Source: an uncultured Clostridium sp. (GTDB lineage Bacteria; Bacillota; Clostridia; Clostridiales; Clostridiaceae). Taken from it: a stretch of 64,000 nt of DNA. The position numbers and the translations under genes were made by a program. Each line of letters starts with the position of its first letter. Within the stretch, counting starts at the first letter, position 1. A model generated the notes under the pieces. The model was not told the DNA's origin and searched no databases. It worked only from the letters and a program-made list of their open reading frames with translations. The stretch spans positions 1 through 64,000 of the forward strand of contig URGW01000006.1 in the NCBI GenBank assembly GCA_900547475.1, read 5' to 3'. Positions 8,027 through 17,425 of this stretch are shown here, piece by piece.

Positions 8027-9622
8027 ATGAGAAAACCATTAATTAAAGGAATTTTAAGTTTAACTATGGCAACAATGATGTCTATAACAATGATATCATG
8101 TGGGAGTAAAACAAAGGATAATGAAAGTGTAACTATTAAGGATGTTTCATTTCCTTTAGAAGAAACAGTAACATTAAAAATGTTAACTCATGCACCTGCA
8201 ATATCAGAACAAGATCCAAGTAAGAGAGCTATATTTCAGAGATTAGAAGAAGAAACAAATGTTAAAGTTGATTGGACATGTTATGTTGATGATCAGTTTG
8301 GTGATAAAAAGAATTTAGCATTATCTAAAAAGGAAACACTACCGGATTTAGTATTCGATGCAGATATGAGTAATTATGATTTACTTCGTTATGCAAAGCA
8401 GGGTATTATCACTCCTGTAGAAGATTTAATAGATGAATATATGCCAAATCTTTCAGGAATATTAGAGAAAAATCCAGATTATAGAAAGATGATTACTGCA
8501 CCAGATGGGCATATATATTCGTTTCCGTGGATAGAAGAATTAGGTAAAGGGAAAGAAGCTATTCAATCTGTGTCTAATATTCCTTATATAAATAAAAAAT
8601 GGTTAGATCAATTGGGATTAGAGGTTCCAGATACTATAGAAGAATTAGAGAGTGCATTAAAGGCATTTAAAGAAAATATACCAGATTCTATTCCTATGTC
8701 ATTTATTTTAAATAATGGCGGTGAAGATCCAAGTGTATTGTTAGGTGCTTTTGGATATGGAGATAATGGTGATCACTATATAGTAACTAATGATAAAGAA
8801 GTTATATACTCAACAGTTCAAGAAGATTATAAAGAGGGAGTTAAGTGGCTACACAGTTTACAAGAGGCTGGTCTTATAGATGCAGAGGCATTTACACAAG
8901 ATTGGTCAACATATGTAAATAAAGGGAAAAATAATAAATATGGTTTATTTTTTTCTTGGGATAGTGCAAATATAGTATCTAACGTTGAAGATTATGTCCC
9001 ACTTCCAGCATTATCTGGACCAGATGGACAAAAAAATATTACTAGATGGAATTCATATGGATTTCAAGTTGGTAGATCTGTTATAACAACTGCAAATAAA
9101 AATTTAGAGTTAACAGCAAAATGGGTAGATAAATTATATGAACCACTTCAATCAATTCAAGATAATTGGGGAACTTATGGAGAAGAAAATAAACAAAATA
9201 TATTTGAGTTAAAAGAAGATGGAACATTATCTCATTTAGATTTAGAAGGAGCTTCACCTTGGGAAACAAGAGCTAATCAATATGTAGGTGGACCACTAGC
9301 AGTTCTTAATGAATATTATGGAGTTTATACAACATGCCCAGAAGATGCACAAAGTAGATTAGATATTTTACATTCAAATTATGTAGATTACATGAATGCA
9401 GATTACATTTATCCATTAGTATTTATGTCTATTGAAGATACAGAATCATTAACTCAATATGAAACTGCTATAAGAGGATATACAGATCGTAAAAGGGCTG
9501 AATGGATACTTAATGGTGGAATTGAAGAAGAATGGGATTCATATTTAGGAGAGATGGAAAAGTTAGGATTATCTAAGGCTTTAGAAATTAAACAAAAATA
9601 TTTTGATGAATATTATAAATAA
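8027..9622 (+). CDS. extracellular solute-binding lipoprotein of the ABC importer
   Basis: 531 residues. The signal peptide ends in a lipobox (MIS-C) with the lipidated cysteine at residue 25. The long mature part (about 500 residues) is typical of LplA/YtcQ-type binding proteins for larger oligosaccharides. It would capture substrate on the outer face of the membrane and deliver it to the permeases encoded just upstream, 19 bases apart. The neighbouring GH32 enzymes make fructans or sucrose-type sugars the likely ligand, but the sequence alone does not prove it. Confidence 0.88.
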   Translation: MRKPLIKGILSLTMATMMSITMISCGSKTKDNESVTIKDVSFPLEETVTLKMLTHAPAISEQDPSKRAIFQRLEEETNVKVDWTCYVDDQFGDKKNLALSKKETLPDLVFDADMSNYDLLRYAKQGIITPVEDLIDEYMPNLSGILEKNPDYRKMITAPDGHIYSFPWIEELGKGKEAIQSVSNIPYINKKWLDQLGLEVPDTIEELESALKAFKENIPDSIPMSFILNNGGEDPSVLLGAFGYGDNGDHYIVTNDKEVIYSTVQEDYKEGVKWLHSLQEAGLIDAEAFTQDWSTYVNKGKNNKYGLFFSWDSANIVSNVEDYVPLPALSGPDGQKNITRWNSYGFQVGRSVITTANKNLELTAKWVDKLYEPLQSIQDNWGTYGEENKQNIFELKEDGTLSHLDLEGASPWETRANQYVGGPLAVLNEYYGVYTTCPEDAQSRLDILHSNYVDYMNADYIYPLVFMSIEDTESLTQYETAIRGYTDRKRAEWILNGGIEEEWDSYLGEMEKLGLSKALEIKQKYFDEYYK

Positions 9623-9712
9623 TTAGGGCAATAGGGGATATATTGAAAGTTAAATATGATTATGAAGTTAATATATCCTCTACAATGTTCTAGCAGTATG
9701 GGAGAAGTGTTT

Positions 9713-11182
9713 ATGGAAAATAAATCGATTTTAGAAAGAGCAAGAAAATATGAAGATAATAATATAAAAAATATATTGAAAGAAGAAAAGCAAGAATTTC
9801 ACTTATGTGCACCTATAGGATGGATAAATGATCCAAATGGGTTTTCGACTTTCAAAGGAGAGTATCATCTGTTTTATCAATATCATCCATATGGAACATA
9901 TTGGGGACCGATGCATTGGGGACATAGTAAGTCAAAAGATTTTATTAGATGGGAACAGTTGCCTATTGCTATTGCACCAGATGAAAAGTATGATGAGTCA
10001 GGATGCTTTTCGGGGAGTGCAGTAGAAGCTGATGGGAAGCATATACTTATGTATACTGGAGTATTAGAAAAGGTAGATAATAGTGGAAGTAAATTTGTTA
10101 GGCAAACTCAATGTATAGCAGTTGGAGATGGAATAAATTATGAAAAGTTAGATTGCAATCCAGTAATAACTCATGAACAATTGCCAGAAGGAAGTAGCAA
10201 AGAAGATTTTAGAGATCCAAAGATTTGGAAAGAAGGTGAATGGTTTTACTCAGTCATTGCAAGTAGAGCTGCTGATAATAGTGGACAAATCCTTATGTAT
10301 AAATCAAAGGATTTAAAAGTATGGAGATTAGTAACTGTACTTGATAAGAGTGAAAATAAGATAGGGACTATGTGGGAATGTCCAGATTTTTTTGAACTTG
10401 ATAAAGAACATGTTCTTATAATTTCACCAATGGAGGTTAGAGCTAATGAAAAAGGATATCATAATGGGCATAACTCTATTTTTATAACAGGAAATTATAA
10501 TAAAGAAAATAATGTTTTTGAAAGAAGGACAGAAGAACTTATAGATGGAGGATTAGACTTTTATGCACCACAAACTTTAGAAACTAAAGATGGAAGGCGT
10601 ATAATGATAGGATGGATGCAAACTTGGGAAAATAAAATAGTTCCAGATGAGTTTAAATGGTGTGGAATGATGACTATACCAAGAGAGCTTAATTTAAGGG
10701 AGGGCATGGTTATTCAATCTCCTGTTAGGGAGTTAAGCAATTATCATAAAAATACTATTAAATATGAAAATATTGAAGTACAAGATGAAATATCTTTAGA
10801 TGGAATAAGTGGTAGAATATTAGATTTAACATTAGAGATTGATGCAAAAGACAGTAAAGAGTTTATAATAAGGTTGGCAAAAGATGATGAACATGAAACT
10901 TTAATAAATTATAATCCAATTCATAATTTACTTACTTTTGACAGAAGTTATTCTGGAAAACTTAAAAATATGATTCATAAAAGAGATATGAAAATTAAAG
11001 GTTCAGAAAGTAAAATTAAGCTTAGAATTGTGTTAGATAGATATTCAGCAGAGATATTTATTAATGATGGTCAGCAAACAATGACATCAACATTTTATAC
11101 ACCATTAGATGCTCAAAATATTACTTTTGAGTCAAATGGAAAATCAATTATTAATGTTGAAAAGCACGATATAGTTCTTTAA
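9713..11182 (+). CDS. GH32 beta-fructosidase / sucrose-6-phosphate hydrolase type
   Basis: 489 residues from ATG 9713, which follows GGGAG; the longer reading from 9656 lacks a ribosome site. The GH32 five-blade propeller is clear: WINDPNG with nucleophile Asp40, RDP at 167-169 for transition-state stabilisation, and WECP with acid/base Glu222. A beta-sandwich domain follows. There is no signal peptide, so it cleaves imported fructosides in the cytoplasm. With an ABC importer instead of a PTS beside it, the substrate is probably unphosphorylated fructo-oligosaccharide or sucrose, not sucrose-6-phosphate. It is downstream of the transporter in the same operon. Confidence 0.9.
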   Translation: MENKSILERARKYEDNNIKNILKEEKQEFHLCAPIGWINDPNGFSTFKGEYHLFYQYHPYGTYWGPMHWGHSKSKDFIRWEQLPIAIAPDEKYDESGCFSGSAVEADGKHILMYTGVLEKVDNSGSKFVRQTQCIAVGDGINYEKLDCNPVITHEQLPEGSSKEDFRDPKIWKEGEWFYSVIASRAADNSGQILMYKSKDLKVWRLVTVLDKSENKIGTMWECPDFFELDKEHVLIISPMEVRANEKGYHNGHNSIFITGNYNKENNVFERRTEELIDGGLDFYAPQTLETKDGRRIMIGWMQTWENKIVPDEFKWCGMMTIPRELNLREGMVIQSPVRELSNYHKNTIKYENIEVQDEISLDGISGRILDLTLEIDAKDSKEFIIRLAKDDEHETLINYNPIHNLLTFDRSYSGKLKNMIHKRDMKIKGSESKIKLRIVLDRYSAEIFINDGQQTMTSTFYTPLDAQNITFESNGKSIINVEKHDIVL

Positions 11183-11209
11183 TTTAGTAGTGAAAGTGGT
11201 GAGTTTATT

Positions 11210-12151
11210 ATGAAAAATGTTATATGTCCTGGTGAAGTACTTATAGATTTTGTAGCATTGGATGTAGGGAAAAGTTTAAAAGAAACAAATAAATTTATGA
11301 AAAAAGCTGGTGGGGCACCTGCTAATGTTTCAGCAGCTATTTCTAAGCTAGGAGCAAAAGCATACTTTTGTGGAACAGTAGGAGAAGATGCATTTGGTGA
11401 ATTTTTAGAAGATACATTAAAAAAGAATAATGTAAATACAGATCTTATGTTTAAGTTAAAAAATAATACTACATTTGCATTTGTTTCATTAATGGAAGAT
11501 GGTGAAAGAGATTTTGAATTTTCAAGAGATGCTGATGAGTGTTTGACATTTGATATGATAAAAGATAAATTGGAAAAATTTGATTTGTACCATTTTGGAA
11601 GTGCCACTGCATTTCTTGGGGGAAGTCTAAGAGATACCTATTATAAATTAAAAGAATACGCAAAAGAGAATAATAAATTAATATCCTTTGATGCAAATTA
11701 TAGAAAGAGTTTATTTGGAAATGCTAAGAGTGAGTTTATTAAGTGTTGTAAGGAGTTTATTCAAGATAGCAATATAGTTAAACTAAGTGAGGAAGAGGCT
11801 CAATTAATTAGTGGAATAGATGATATTAAAGAAGCAAGTCAATATATAGTAGGACTAGGTTGTGAGAATCTTATTATAACATTAGGAAAGAGAGGATCAC
11901 TTTTAACAAATAAAGAAAAGCAAGTGTTAATTCCAACTAAGGAGTTAAAGATGAAAGATGCAACAGGAGCTGGTGATGCTTTTATGGGAGCAGTTCTTGC
12001 ACAAGTTCTTAATGAACCAGAAAGAGATATTGAGGAAGTTGTTAAACTTTCAAATATAGTAGGAGGGATAACAACAACTAAAATAGGAGCACTTGATTCA
12101 ATTCCAACATGGGATGAAGTTTTCAAATATATTGAGAAAATAAATGAATAG
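11210..12151 (+). CDS. PfkB family sugar kinase, probable fructokinase
   Basis: 313 residues of the ribokinase/PfkB fold. The N-terminal GEVLIDF and the GGAPANVSAAISKLG motif define the substrate site; DATGAGDAF near the C-terminus carries the catalytic Asp and anion hole. It would phosphorylate fructose released by the GH32 enzyme 27 bases upstream. It closes the importer-GH32-kinase operon, being followed by a strong terminator. Confidence 0.88.
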   Translation: MKNVICPGEVLIDFVALDVGKSLKETNKFMKKAGGAPANVSAAISKLGAKAYFCGTVGEDAFGEFLEDTLKKNNVNTDLMFKLKNNTTFAFVSLMEDGERDFEFSRDADECLTFDMIKDKLEKFDLYHFGSATAFLGGSLRDTYYKLKEYAKENNKLISFDANYRKSLFGNAKSEFIKCCKEFIQDSNIVKLSEEEAQLISGIDDIKEASQYIVGLGCENLIITLGKRGSLLTNKEKQVLIPTKELKMKDATGAGDAFMGAVLAQVLNEPERDIEEVVKLSNIVGGITTTKIGALDSIPTWDEVFKYIEKINE

Positions 12152-12165
12152 ATGTTAACTTAATG

Positions 12166-12216
12166 TGAAGTACTTTTTATAGACATAGTTAGATGGAATT
12201 AAGTACTTCATTTTTT
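12166..12216 (+). terminator. Rho-independent terminator
   Basis: TGAAGTACTT (12166-12175) pairs with AAGTACTTCA (12201-12210), immediately followed by six T. It ends the importer-GH32-fructokinase operon. Confidence 0.75.
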
Positions 12217-12270
12217 ATTATTTAAATATTATTGATTAGAGAAATTAATTTTGAGGAAAGGATGATTAAT

Positions 12271-13746
12271 ATGAAATATAAGATGTTATTGACTATATTA
12301 AGTATTACTATATTATGTGGTTGTAGTAATTTTGCAGAGATAAACAATGATAACGAAAGTATATCAATATTTCCTAAAAGGGAAGAAAGTTGGGTTGGAG
12401 ATCCTATGCCATATTACGATGAAGAAAAGTTTAATATATTTTACTTAGAGGATTTAAGAGATGGTGATGTTGGATTTCATCCATGGAGCTTATTTACAAC
12501 TAATAATTTTTATGAATATGATGATATAGGAGAGGTAATACCATATTCTAAAAATACTCAAGATCAAGATTTGGCATTAGGAACAGGTTCTGTTATAAAA
12601 GATAATAATGGCTTATATCATGCGTTTTATACAGGACATAATCCTAATAAGATGCCAAAAGAGGCTATTATGCATGCTACAAGCGAAGATAAGATAAATT
12701 GGACTAAAATACCTGAAGATACATTTTTTGCGTCGGAACAATATAGTAGTGATGATTTTAGGGATCCATATGTAATTTATAATGAAGATTATAAGGAATA
12801 TTGGATGTTAATAACTACAAGAAGAGATAATGTTGGAGTAATAGCACTATATACATCTGATGATTTAAAAATATGGGAAGATCAAGGTGTGTTTTTTACA
12901 AATGATATGGGAACAGATTCTAACTTAGAATGTCCAACGTTAATTAAATATGGAGGGTATTGGTATCTTTCTTTTTCAGATCAATGGCCAAATCGAGTAA
13001 CGCATTATAGAATTGCAAGTGATTCGAAAGGAGAATTTAATATTCCTGAAATGGATCATTTTGATGGAAAAGGATTTTATGCTGGTAGAATGGAAAAGGA
13101 CTCTGAGAATTTATATATATTTGGATGGACACCTACAAAGGAGATGTATAGTGATTTAGAGAATTATGACTGGGGAGGCAATTTGGTTGTCCATCAACTT
13201 ATGCAAGGTAAAAATGGAGAATTATATCCAGTGCCAATATATAATGTTATAGAAAAGATAAAAAAGGATACTAAGATAAATTTAATAGAACATAGCGAAA
13301 CTGTAATTAAAAATAATGATACTTATAAATTTACTGGGGAGGATTATGAGTTTGTAAAATTTGATTCAATTAATGATATAAATAAGATTACAGGTAAGAT
13401 AAATTTAAATTCAGATAGCGGTAAATTTGGATTTATGTTTGATGTTGATGAAAATAATCTTGGAAGTTTGAATATTGTATTCGATATAAAAAAACAAGAG
13501 ATTGAATTTTATAATACATTAACTAACAATATATCAAATTTAGAAGCGCAATCGAATATTCCTTTTAAGTTTAATGATAAAAATTCAATAGATTTTACTA
13601 TTTTAATTGATGATAGTGTTGTGGTTATTTATGTAAATGATGAAGTTGTATTAAGTAATAGAATGTTTTTAGCTCAAGGGTCACAATGGGGAGTGTTTTC
13701 AATTGACAATGACGTTATATTTGAAAACATAAAACTAAGTAAATAA
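12271..13746 (+). CDS. surface lipoprotein, GH32-like beta-fructosidase with variant active-site motif
   Basis: 491 residues from ATG 12271, preceded by GAGGAAAGG. The signal peptide ends in LCGC, giving a lipidated Cys18. The propeller has the GH32 acid residues, but the usual W-M/I-N-D-P-N-G is replaced by WVGDPMPYY (Asp44 as nucleophile). RDP (in DDFRDPYVIY) and the acid/base in LECPTL are kept. A C-terminal beta-sandwich follows from about residue 370. It sits on the outer membrane face and probably trims fructans for the importer, but this motif variant marks a less studied group and the exact reaction is unknown. It is a separate unit downstream of the terminator. Confidence 0.75.
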   Translation: MKYKMLLTILSITILCGCSNFAEINNDNESISIFPKREESWVGDPMPYYDEEKFNIFYLEDLRDGDVGFHPWSLFTTNNFYEYDDIGEVIPYSKNTQDQDLALGTGSVIKDNNGLYHAFYTGHNPNKMPKEAIMHATSEDKINWTKIPEDTFFASEQYSSDDFRDPYVIYNEDYKEYWMLITTRRDNVGVIALYTSDDLKIWEDQGVFFTNDMGTDSNLECPTLIKYGGYWYLSFSDQWPNRVTHYRIASDSKGEFNIPEMDHFDGKGFYAGRMEKDSENLYIFGWTPTKEMYSDLENYDWGGNLVVHQLMQGKNGELYPVPIYNVIEKIKKDTKINLIEHSETVIKNNDTYKFTGEDYEFVKFDSINDINKITGKINLNSDSGKFGFMFDVDENNLGSLNIVFDIKKQEIEFYNTLTNNISNLEAQSNIPFKFNDKNSIDFTILIDDSVVVIYVNDEVVLSNRMFLAQGSQWGVFSIDNDVIFENIKLSK

Positions 13747-13883
13747 ACGAGGGTGATATGATATTTAAAAGCAGTTCCTTAATAGTAGAGCAAGTTATTT
13801 ATATCTACTCTTCCTATCTATATATTTAAACTTAATATAATGTTAATAAACTACCTGGCAGTATGAAGTTAGGATATAAAGCG

Positions 13884-13917
13884 AAGAAGCATTTTTATTT
13901 CGAAAAATGCTTCTTTT
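13884..13917. terminator. bidirectional terminator between lipoprotein and sucrose phosphorylase genes
   Basis: AAGAAGCATTTTT pairs with AAAAATGCTTCTT across six bases, with T or A runs on both sides, so it can stop transcription from either convergent gene. The preceding 130 bases show nothing recognisable. Confidence 0.75.
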
Positions 13918-13928
13918 GTTCGTATATA

Positions 13929-15392
13929 TTAAAGTGTGTATAATGATGTATGGCCATCATCATTTATATATTTAATTGTTGATTTGCTAGTATTTAAATC
14001 AACATTTAAAGTACAATATTTATCATCTTTTCTCCACGTTAATATGATTTCATCATCCTTTGAAGATTCAACTGTAAAATCACCATCAAATGCAGGATAA
14101 TCATTTCTAAAGTCAATTAATTTAAGTAATCTTTGAACTACATCTTGATTATATGCTTTATCAATTTCAGATAAAGTAAAGTTATGTCTATTAATTTCAC
14201 GACCTTCTCCAGTACGAGTAATATTTTCAACATCGTTCTCACCAGCTAATAATCCAACATAATATACTTGTGGAATACCAGGAGCAAAGAATTGAATTGC
14301 TCTTGCAGTTAAGTATGCATCATCATTACATCCTAAAACAGAGTAATAAGAACATCTTATTTGATGAACGTCAAATCCATCTGGGCTTTTATGAGCATCA
14401 GAATGAACTAAGCTTAAGTTTGCACCATGATCTAAGCAATGGTTAACAATTTTTCTAGCATCATTTGTTGATACTAAATCATCTAAATCTGGTTTTACAG
14501 GAATTCCATCATGACAATCTAACATTGTAAATTGATTATGGGGTCTATCTTTTAAATACTCTGTAATTTGAGAGCTAGATTTATTAACTATTGTGCTAAG
14601 AATCATATATGGAAGTATAAAGTCATAAATATAGTTACCATACTTAGCTAGCTTAAATTGAGTAGTATAATGAGCATGAACTTCAGGAAGTAAGTCAATA
14701 TTAAGAGATTTAGCTAAATCAGATATCCAATCTAAGAATTTATATATTTCAGGTTCAACAAAGAAGCAGCTAGTACCAAGTTTCTTTATTACATATCCTA
14801 CAGCATCCAGTCTTACAATTTTAACATTATTTTTATAGAAGTTTTCAAAGAATTCTTTTAATAATAATCTAACTGATTCAGAATTTATATCAAGATCAAT
14901 TTGTTCAGATGGAGTTTCTTTACCAAAAGTAGTCCAAACAGAAACCTCTTCTCCATTTATATTAAATGTTGAATAAGGGATTTGTCTACGTAAAAACATT
15001 TTATCAATATCTTCTTGAACAGGTTTTCCATCAGCCCACATTTTATCTAGTGTAATAAATAAGTCTGCATATTGAGATGATTTTCCGTTCTTTAAGAAGT
15101 CTTTGAAGAACACAGAGTTTTTAGAAATATGGTTAACCATTAAATCAAGAAGAATATCATGATTTTCTCCTAGTTTACGAATATCATCCCATGTACCAAA
15201 TTTAGGTTCTATTTCTAAGTAAGTAAGAGGTGCAAAACCTCTGTCCCCTGATGATGGAAATGGAGGAAGTATGTGAATACCACCTTTAAATGTATTTGGA
15301 AAATATTTTGTAAGTACATTATCTAATGTTTTTAAATCTCCACCAAGAGAATCAGGATAAGTTATAAGTTGAACTTTATTTTTTACTGCCAT
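13929..15392 (-). CDS. gtfA: sucrose phosphorylase (GH13 subfamily 18)
   Basis: 487 residues. The start (VQLITYPDSLGGDL) and the QIPYSTFNINGEEVSVWTTF region are diagnostic for sucrose phosphorylase, which converts sucrose and phosphate to glucose-1-phosphate and fructose without spending ATP. Catalytic residues are visible: Asp in VRLDAVGYV (about 195), Glu in LLPEVHAHY (about 236) and Asp in MLDCHDGIP. There is no signal peptide. It follows a PfkB kinase gene by 22 bases on the same strand, and the kinase would take the fructose product. Related GH13_18 enzymes acting on sucrose-6-phosphate are a less likely alternative. Confidence 0.88.
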   Translation of the reverse strand: MAVKNKVQLITYPDSLGGDLKTLDNVLTKYFPNTFKGGIHILPPFPSSGDRGFAPLTYLEIEPKFGTWDDIRKLGENHDILLDLMVNHISKNSVFFKDFLKNGKSSQYADLFITLDKMWADGKPVQEDIDKMFLRRQIPYSTFNINGEEVSVWTTFGKETPSEQIDLDINSESVRLLLKEFFENFYKNNVKIVRLDAVGYVIKKLGTSCFFVEPEIYKFLDWISDLAKSLNIDLLPEVHAHYTTQFKLAKYGNYIYDFILPYMILSTIVNKSSSQITEYLKDRPHNQFTMLDCHDGIPVKPDLDDLVSTNDARKIVNHCLDHGANLSLVHSDAHKSPDGFDVHQIRCSYYSVLGCNDDAYLTARAIQFFAPGIPQVYYVGLLAGENDVENITRTGEGREINRHNFTLSEIDKAYNQDVVQRLLKLIDFRNDYPAFDGDFTVESSKDDEIILTWRKDDKYCTLNVDLNTSKSTIKYINDDGHTSLYTL

Positions 15393-15414
15393 TTTAATAT
15401 CTCCTCTTAATTAA

Positions 15415-16371
15415 CTATATATTATAAAGTGTTTTTAATTCTTCTATAGAAGGTAGCTCTGCAATAGCACCTAAATGTTTTAGCTTGAAGGCACTTGTTG
15501 CAAAGCCAATATTTAAAGCTTCTTTTAAAGTGTAATTACTAGTCATGGCTGTATAGAAACCACCCCAGAAAGCATCTCCAGCACCAGTTGTATCTACGAC
15601 TTCAGTAGCCAAAGTTTTAAATTTAATAGTTTCAATACCATTAGAAACTATTGCACCATCTTTTCCTAAAGTCATTATTACAAGTTTTGCACCACATTGA
15701 ATAAACTTCTTTACATGATTTTCAGGGGTATCAGCACCAAAAATTCTTTCTGCATCAACTTCTGAAGGTTTTATTATATCTACTTTACTTATAAGACTTT
15801 TTATATACTCTATTCCATCGTGTCCTTCTTCCCAAATCATTTCATGATAGTTAGGATCAAAGCCTATAAGGACATCATTTTTTCTAGCCTCTTCAATAAC
15901 TTTTTCAATCATTTTTCTTGATTTTGCTTGAGAAATAGGCCAACAAGAAAAATGAACTATTTTGCTATTTTTTAATGTTGAATCTATTTCAGAAGTATAT
16001 TCCAAGTTGTAATCTGCACTACGATAGAAAATAGGTAGTGGAGTTTCTTTACTTTTAGTTACAAGAACTATACTTGTAGAATTATTAACTCTATTAATTA
16101 AATCAGTATTAATATTATTTTTCTTTAAGTTATCAACTAAGAAATCACCTAGTCCGTCATTTCCTACACATGAAGTTATAACTGGGTTACCACCAAGTCT
16201 TTTTATATTCATAGTTATATTTGCTGGTGAACCACCAAAAAATCTTGAGTATTTATTACAAGTAAAGTTAGTATCATAGTCGTCTGAAATCATATCTACT
16301 AAAATTTCACCAATTGTAAATATGTCATTTGGTTTAGCTTGAAATTTTATGGTATTACTAAAATTAAACAT
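15415..16371 (-). CDS. PfkB family carbohydrate kinase, probable fructokinase
   Basis: 318 residues with the GGSPANITMNIKRLGG substrate motif and the catalytic VVDTTGAGDAFWGG block. It is distinct from the kinase at 11210-12151 (different start, spacing and loops), so the locus has two. It is the first gene of a two-gene operon with sucrose phosphorylase and presumably phosphorylates the fructose made there; some close family members act on 5-dehydro-2-deoxygluconate instead. The promoter contains a CG-centred dyad. Confidence 0.82.
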   Translation of the reverse strand: MFNFSNTIKFQAKPNDIFTIGEILVDMISDDYDTNFTCNKYSRFFGGSPANITMNIKRLGGNPVITSCVGNDGLGDFLVDNLKKNNINTDLINRVNNSTSIVLVTKSKETPLPIFYRSADYNLEYTSEIDSTLKNSKIVHFSCWPISQAKSRKMIEKVIEEARKNDVLIGFDPNYHEMIWEEGHDGIEYIKSLISKVDIIKPSEVDAERIFGADTPENHVKKFIQCGAKLVIMTLGKDGAIVSNGIETIKFKTLATEVVDTTGAGDAFWGGFYTAMTSNYTLKEALNIGFATSAFKLKHLGAIAELPSIEELKTLYNI

Positions 16372-16401
16372 TGTTACCTCCTAATGGCTTTCTATAAATA
16401 G

Positions 16402-16440
16402 AGTATAAATATAAAAACAAAATGTGTCAAGCGATTGACA
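16402..16440 (-). promoter_or_regulatory. promoter with ScrR-like operator for the kinase-sucrose phosphorylase operon
   Basis: Read on the minus strand, TTGACA (16430-16425) and TATACT (16407-16402) are 17 bases apart. The -35 box is one arm of TGTCAA-N4-TTGACA (16425-16440) with a CG in the middle. This is very like the operator I recall for ScrR, the LacI-family sucrose repressor of Firmicutes. Overlap with the -35 box fits repression. Confidence 0.6.
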
Positions 16441-16477
16441 TATTTTGATTTTAAATTTTAAGATATAAAAAATAGGC

Positions 16478-16497
16478 TACCAAACAACGTTTAGTAG
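16478..16497 (-). terminator. terminator of the AraC gene
   Basis: CTACCAAAC and GTTTAGTAG form an imperfect stem overlapping the stop codon; on the minus strand it is followed by a run of T. Confidence 0.5.
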
Positions 16498-17258
16498 CTG
16501 ATTTTTTCTATATAGTATTTTTCACGATATTGCTTTAAAGTAATACTAGTTAGTTTTTTAAATTGTTTTTCAAGATGACTTTGAGAAGAAAAACTCATAC
16601 AAGTAGCAATTTCAATATAAGAATAATCAGAATGAATTAATAGCTTTTTTACTATTTTAATTTTTTCTCTAATTATGAATTCCTTAATGGAAAGTCCTTC
16701 ATATTTTCTAAATAGGACTGATAAATAATTAGGACTTAATGATAATTCATTAGCTATCTCTGGAATTTTTATTTTATTATGAAGATGAGAAAAAATATAA
16801 TTTTTACATTTCTCTATATATAGATTTTGATTTTTATTACTATCTTTGTTTGATACATTTTTAAAATCATTAACTAGTTTAGCATACTCATATTGGGATT
16901 GGCGCATTAAATTTTCTATAGAATTATAGTCATCTAAAGTTTCTATTCTATTTATATAAGTATCACTTAAAGAAAAAGATATTTCTGGATCAATACCACC
17001 TCTAATTGCAGCTCTGCAAGCTAGGGTAACTACAACAATGCCTAAGTTTTTAATGTGACGAATAGGATTTTTGGCAAGAATTGCGTTATATGAATCATTA
17101 TTACTTTTAGGAATTATTTTTTCTAAAAGCTCTAAATCACCATTTTCTATGCAGTGTAATTCTCTAAGCTCCTGCTCATAAGGTGGATGTATGGTTTGCA
17201 TCTCTAAATTTTTATATAATAAATTACAAAAATCAACCTGAATATCATGTTCTATCAT
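16491..17258 (-). CDS. AraC family regulator with a YSIRK-regulator-like N-terminal domain
   Basis: 255 residues. The last ~100 hold the AraC double helix-turn-helix (KIPEIANELSLSPNYLSVLF). The N-terminal part, with NPIRHIKNLGIVVVTLACRA and GGIDPEISFSLSDTYI, matches the conserved domain seen in AraC regulators of the YSIRK-associated type rather than a sugar cupin. The gene is divergent from the GH3 beta-glucosidase at 17426; the spacer has tandem 20-bp direct repeats. It is therefore the likely regulator of that glucosidase. Confidence 0.82.
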   Translation of the reverse strand: MIEHDIQVDFCNLLYKNLEMQTIHPPYEQELRELHCIENGDLELLEKIIPKSNNDSYNAILAKNPIRHIKNLGIVVVTLACRAAIRGGIDPEISFSLSDTYINRIETLDDYNSIENLMRQSQYEYAKLVNDFKNVSNKDSNKNQNLYIEKCKNYIFSHLHNKIKIPEIANELSLSPNYLSVLFRKYEGLSIKEFIIREKIKIVKKLLIHSDYSYIEIATCMSFSSQSHLEKQFKKLTSITLKQYREKYYIEKISY

Positions 17259-17337
17259 TCTAAATACTCCTTTAAATAGTTTAAAAGTTAGATTGTGTAA
17301 TATTTAATTTAATTGTTTACATTATATCATAAAAATT

Positions 17338-17376
17338 ATGTGAAAAATGATATAAAAATGTGAAAAGTGATATAAA
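17338..17376. promoter_or_regulatory. tandem 20-bp-period direct repeats upstream of GH3
   Basis: ATGTGAAAAnTGATATAAA occurs at 17338-17356 and again at 17358-17376, differing at one base. An inverted partial copy, TTATATCAT, lies at about 17323-17331. The period of exactly 20 bases is the spacing at which AraC-type proteins bind paired half-sites. The divergent araC gene starts at 17258. Confidence 0.55.
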
Positions 17377-17425
17377 GAATAGAAAATATCTCTTAAAATT
17401 AAAGTAAATTAGGAGAAGAGATTTA

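Noticed and set aside
11179..11607. Antisense open frame across the start of the fructokinase gene
   Set aside because: No ribosome site, Ser/Asn-rich shadow of PfkB codons; the sense gene is certain.
13747..13880. Gene fragment between the GH32-like lipoprotein and sucrose phosphorylase
   Set aside because: Neither strand gives a recognisable peptide or ribosome site; treated as plain intergenic sequence.
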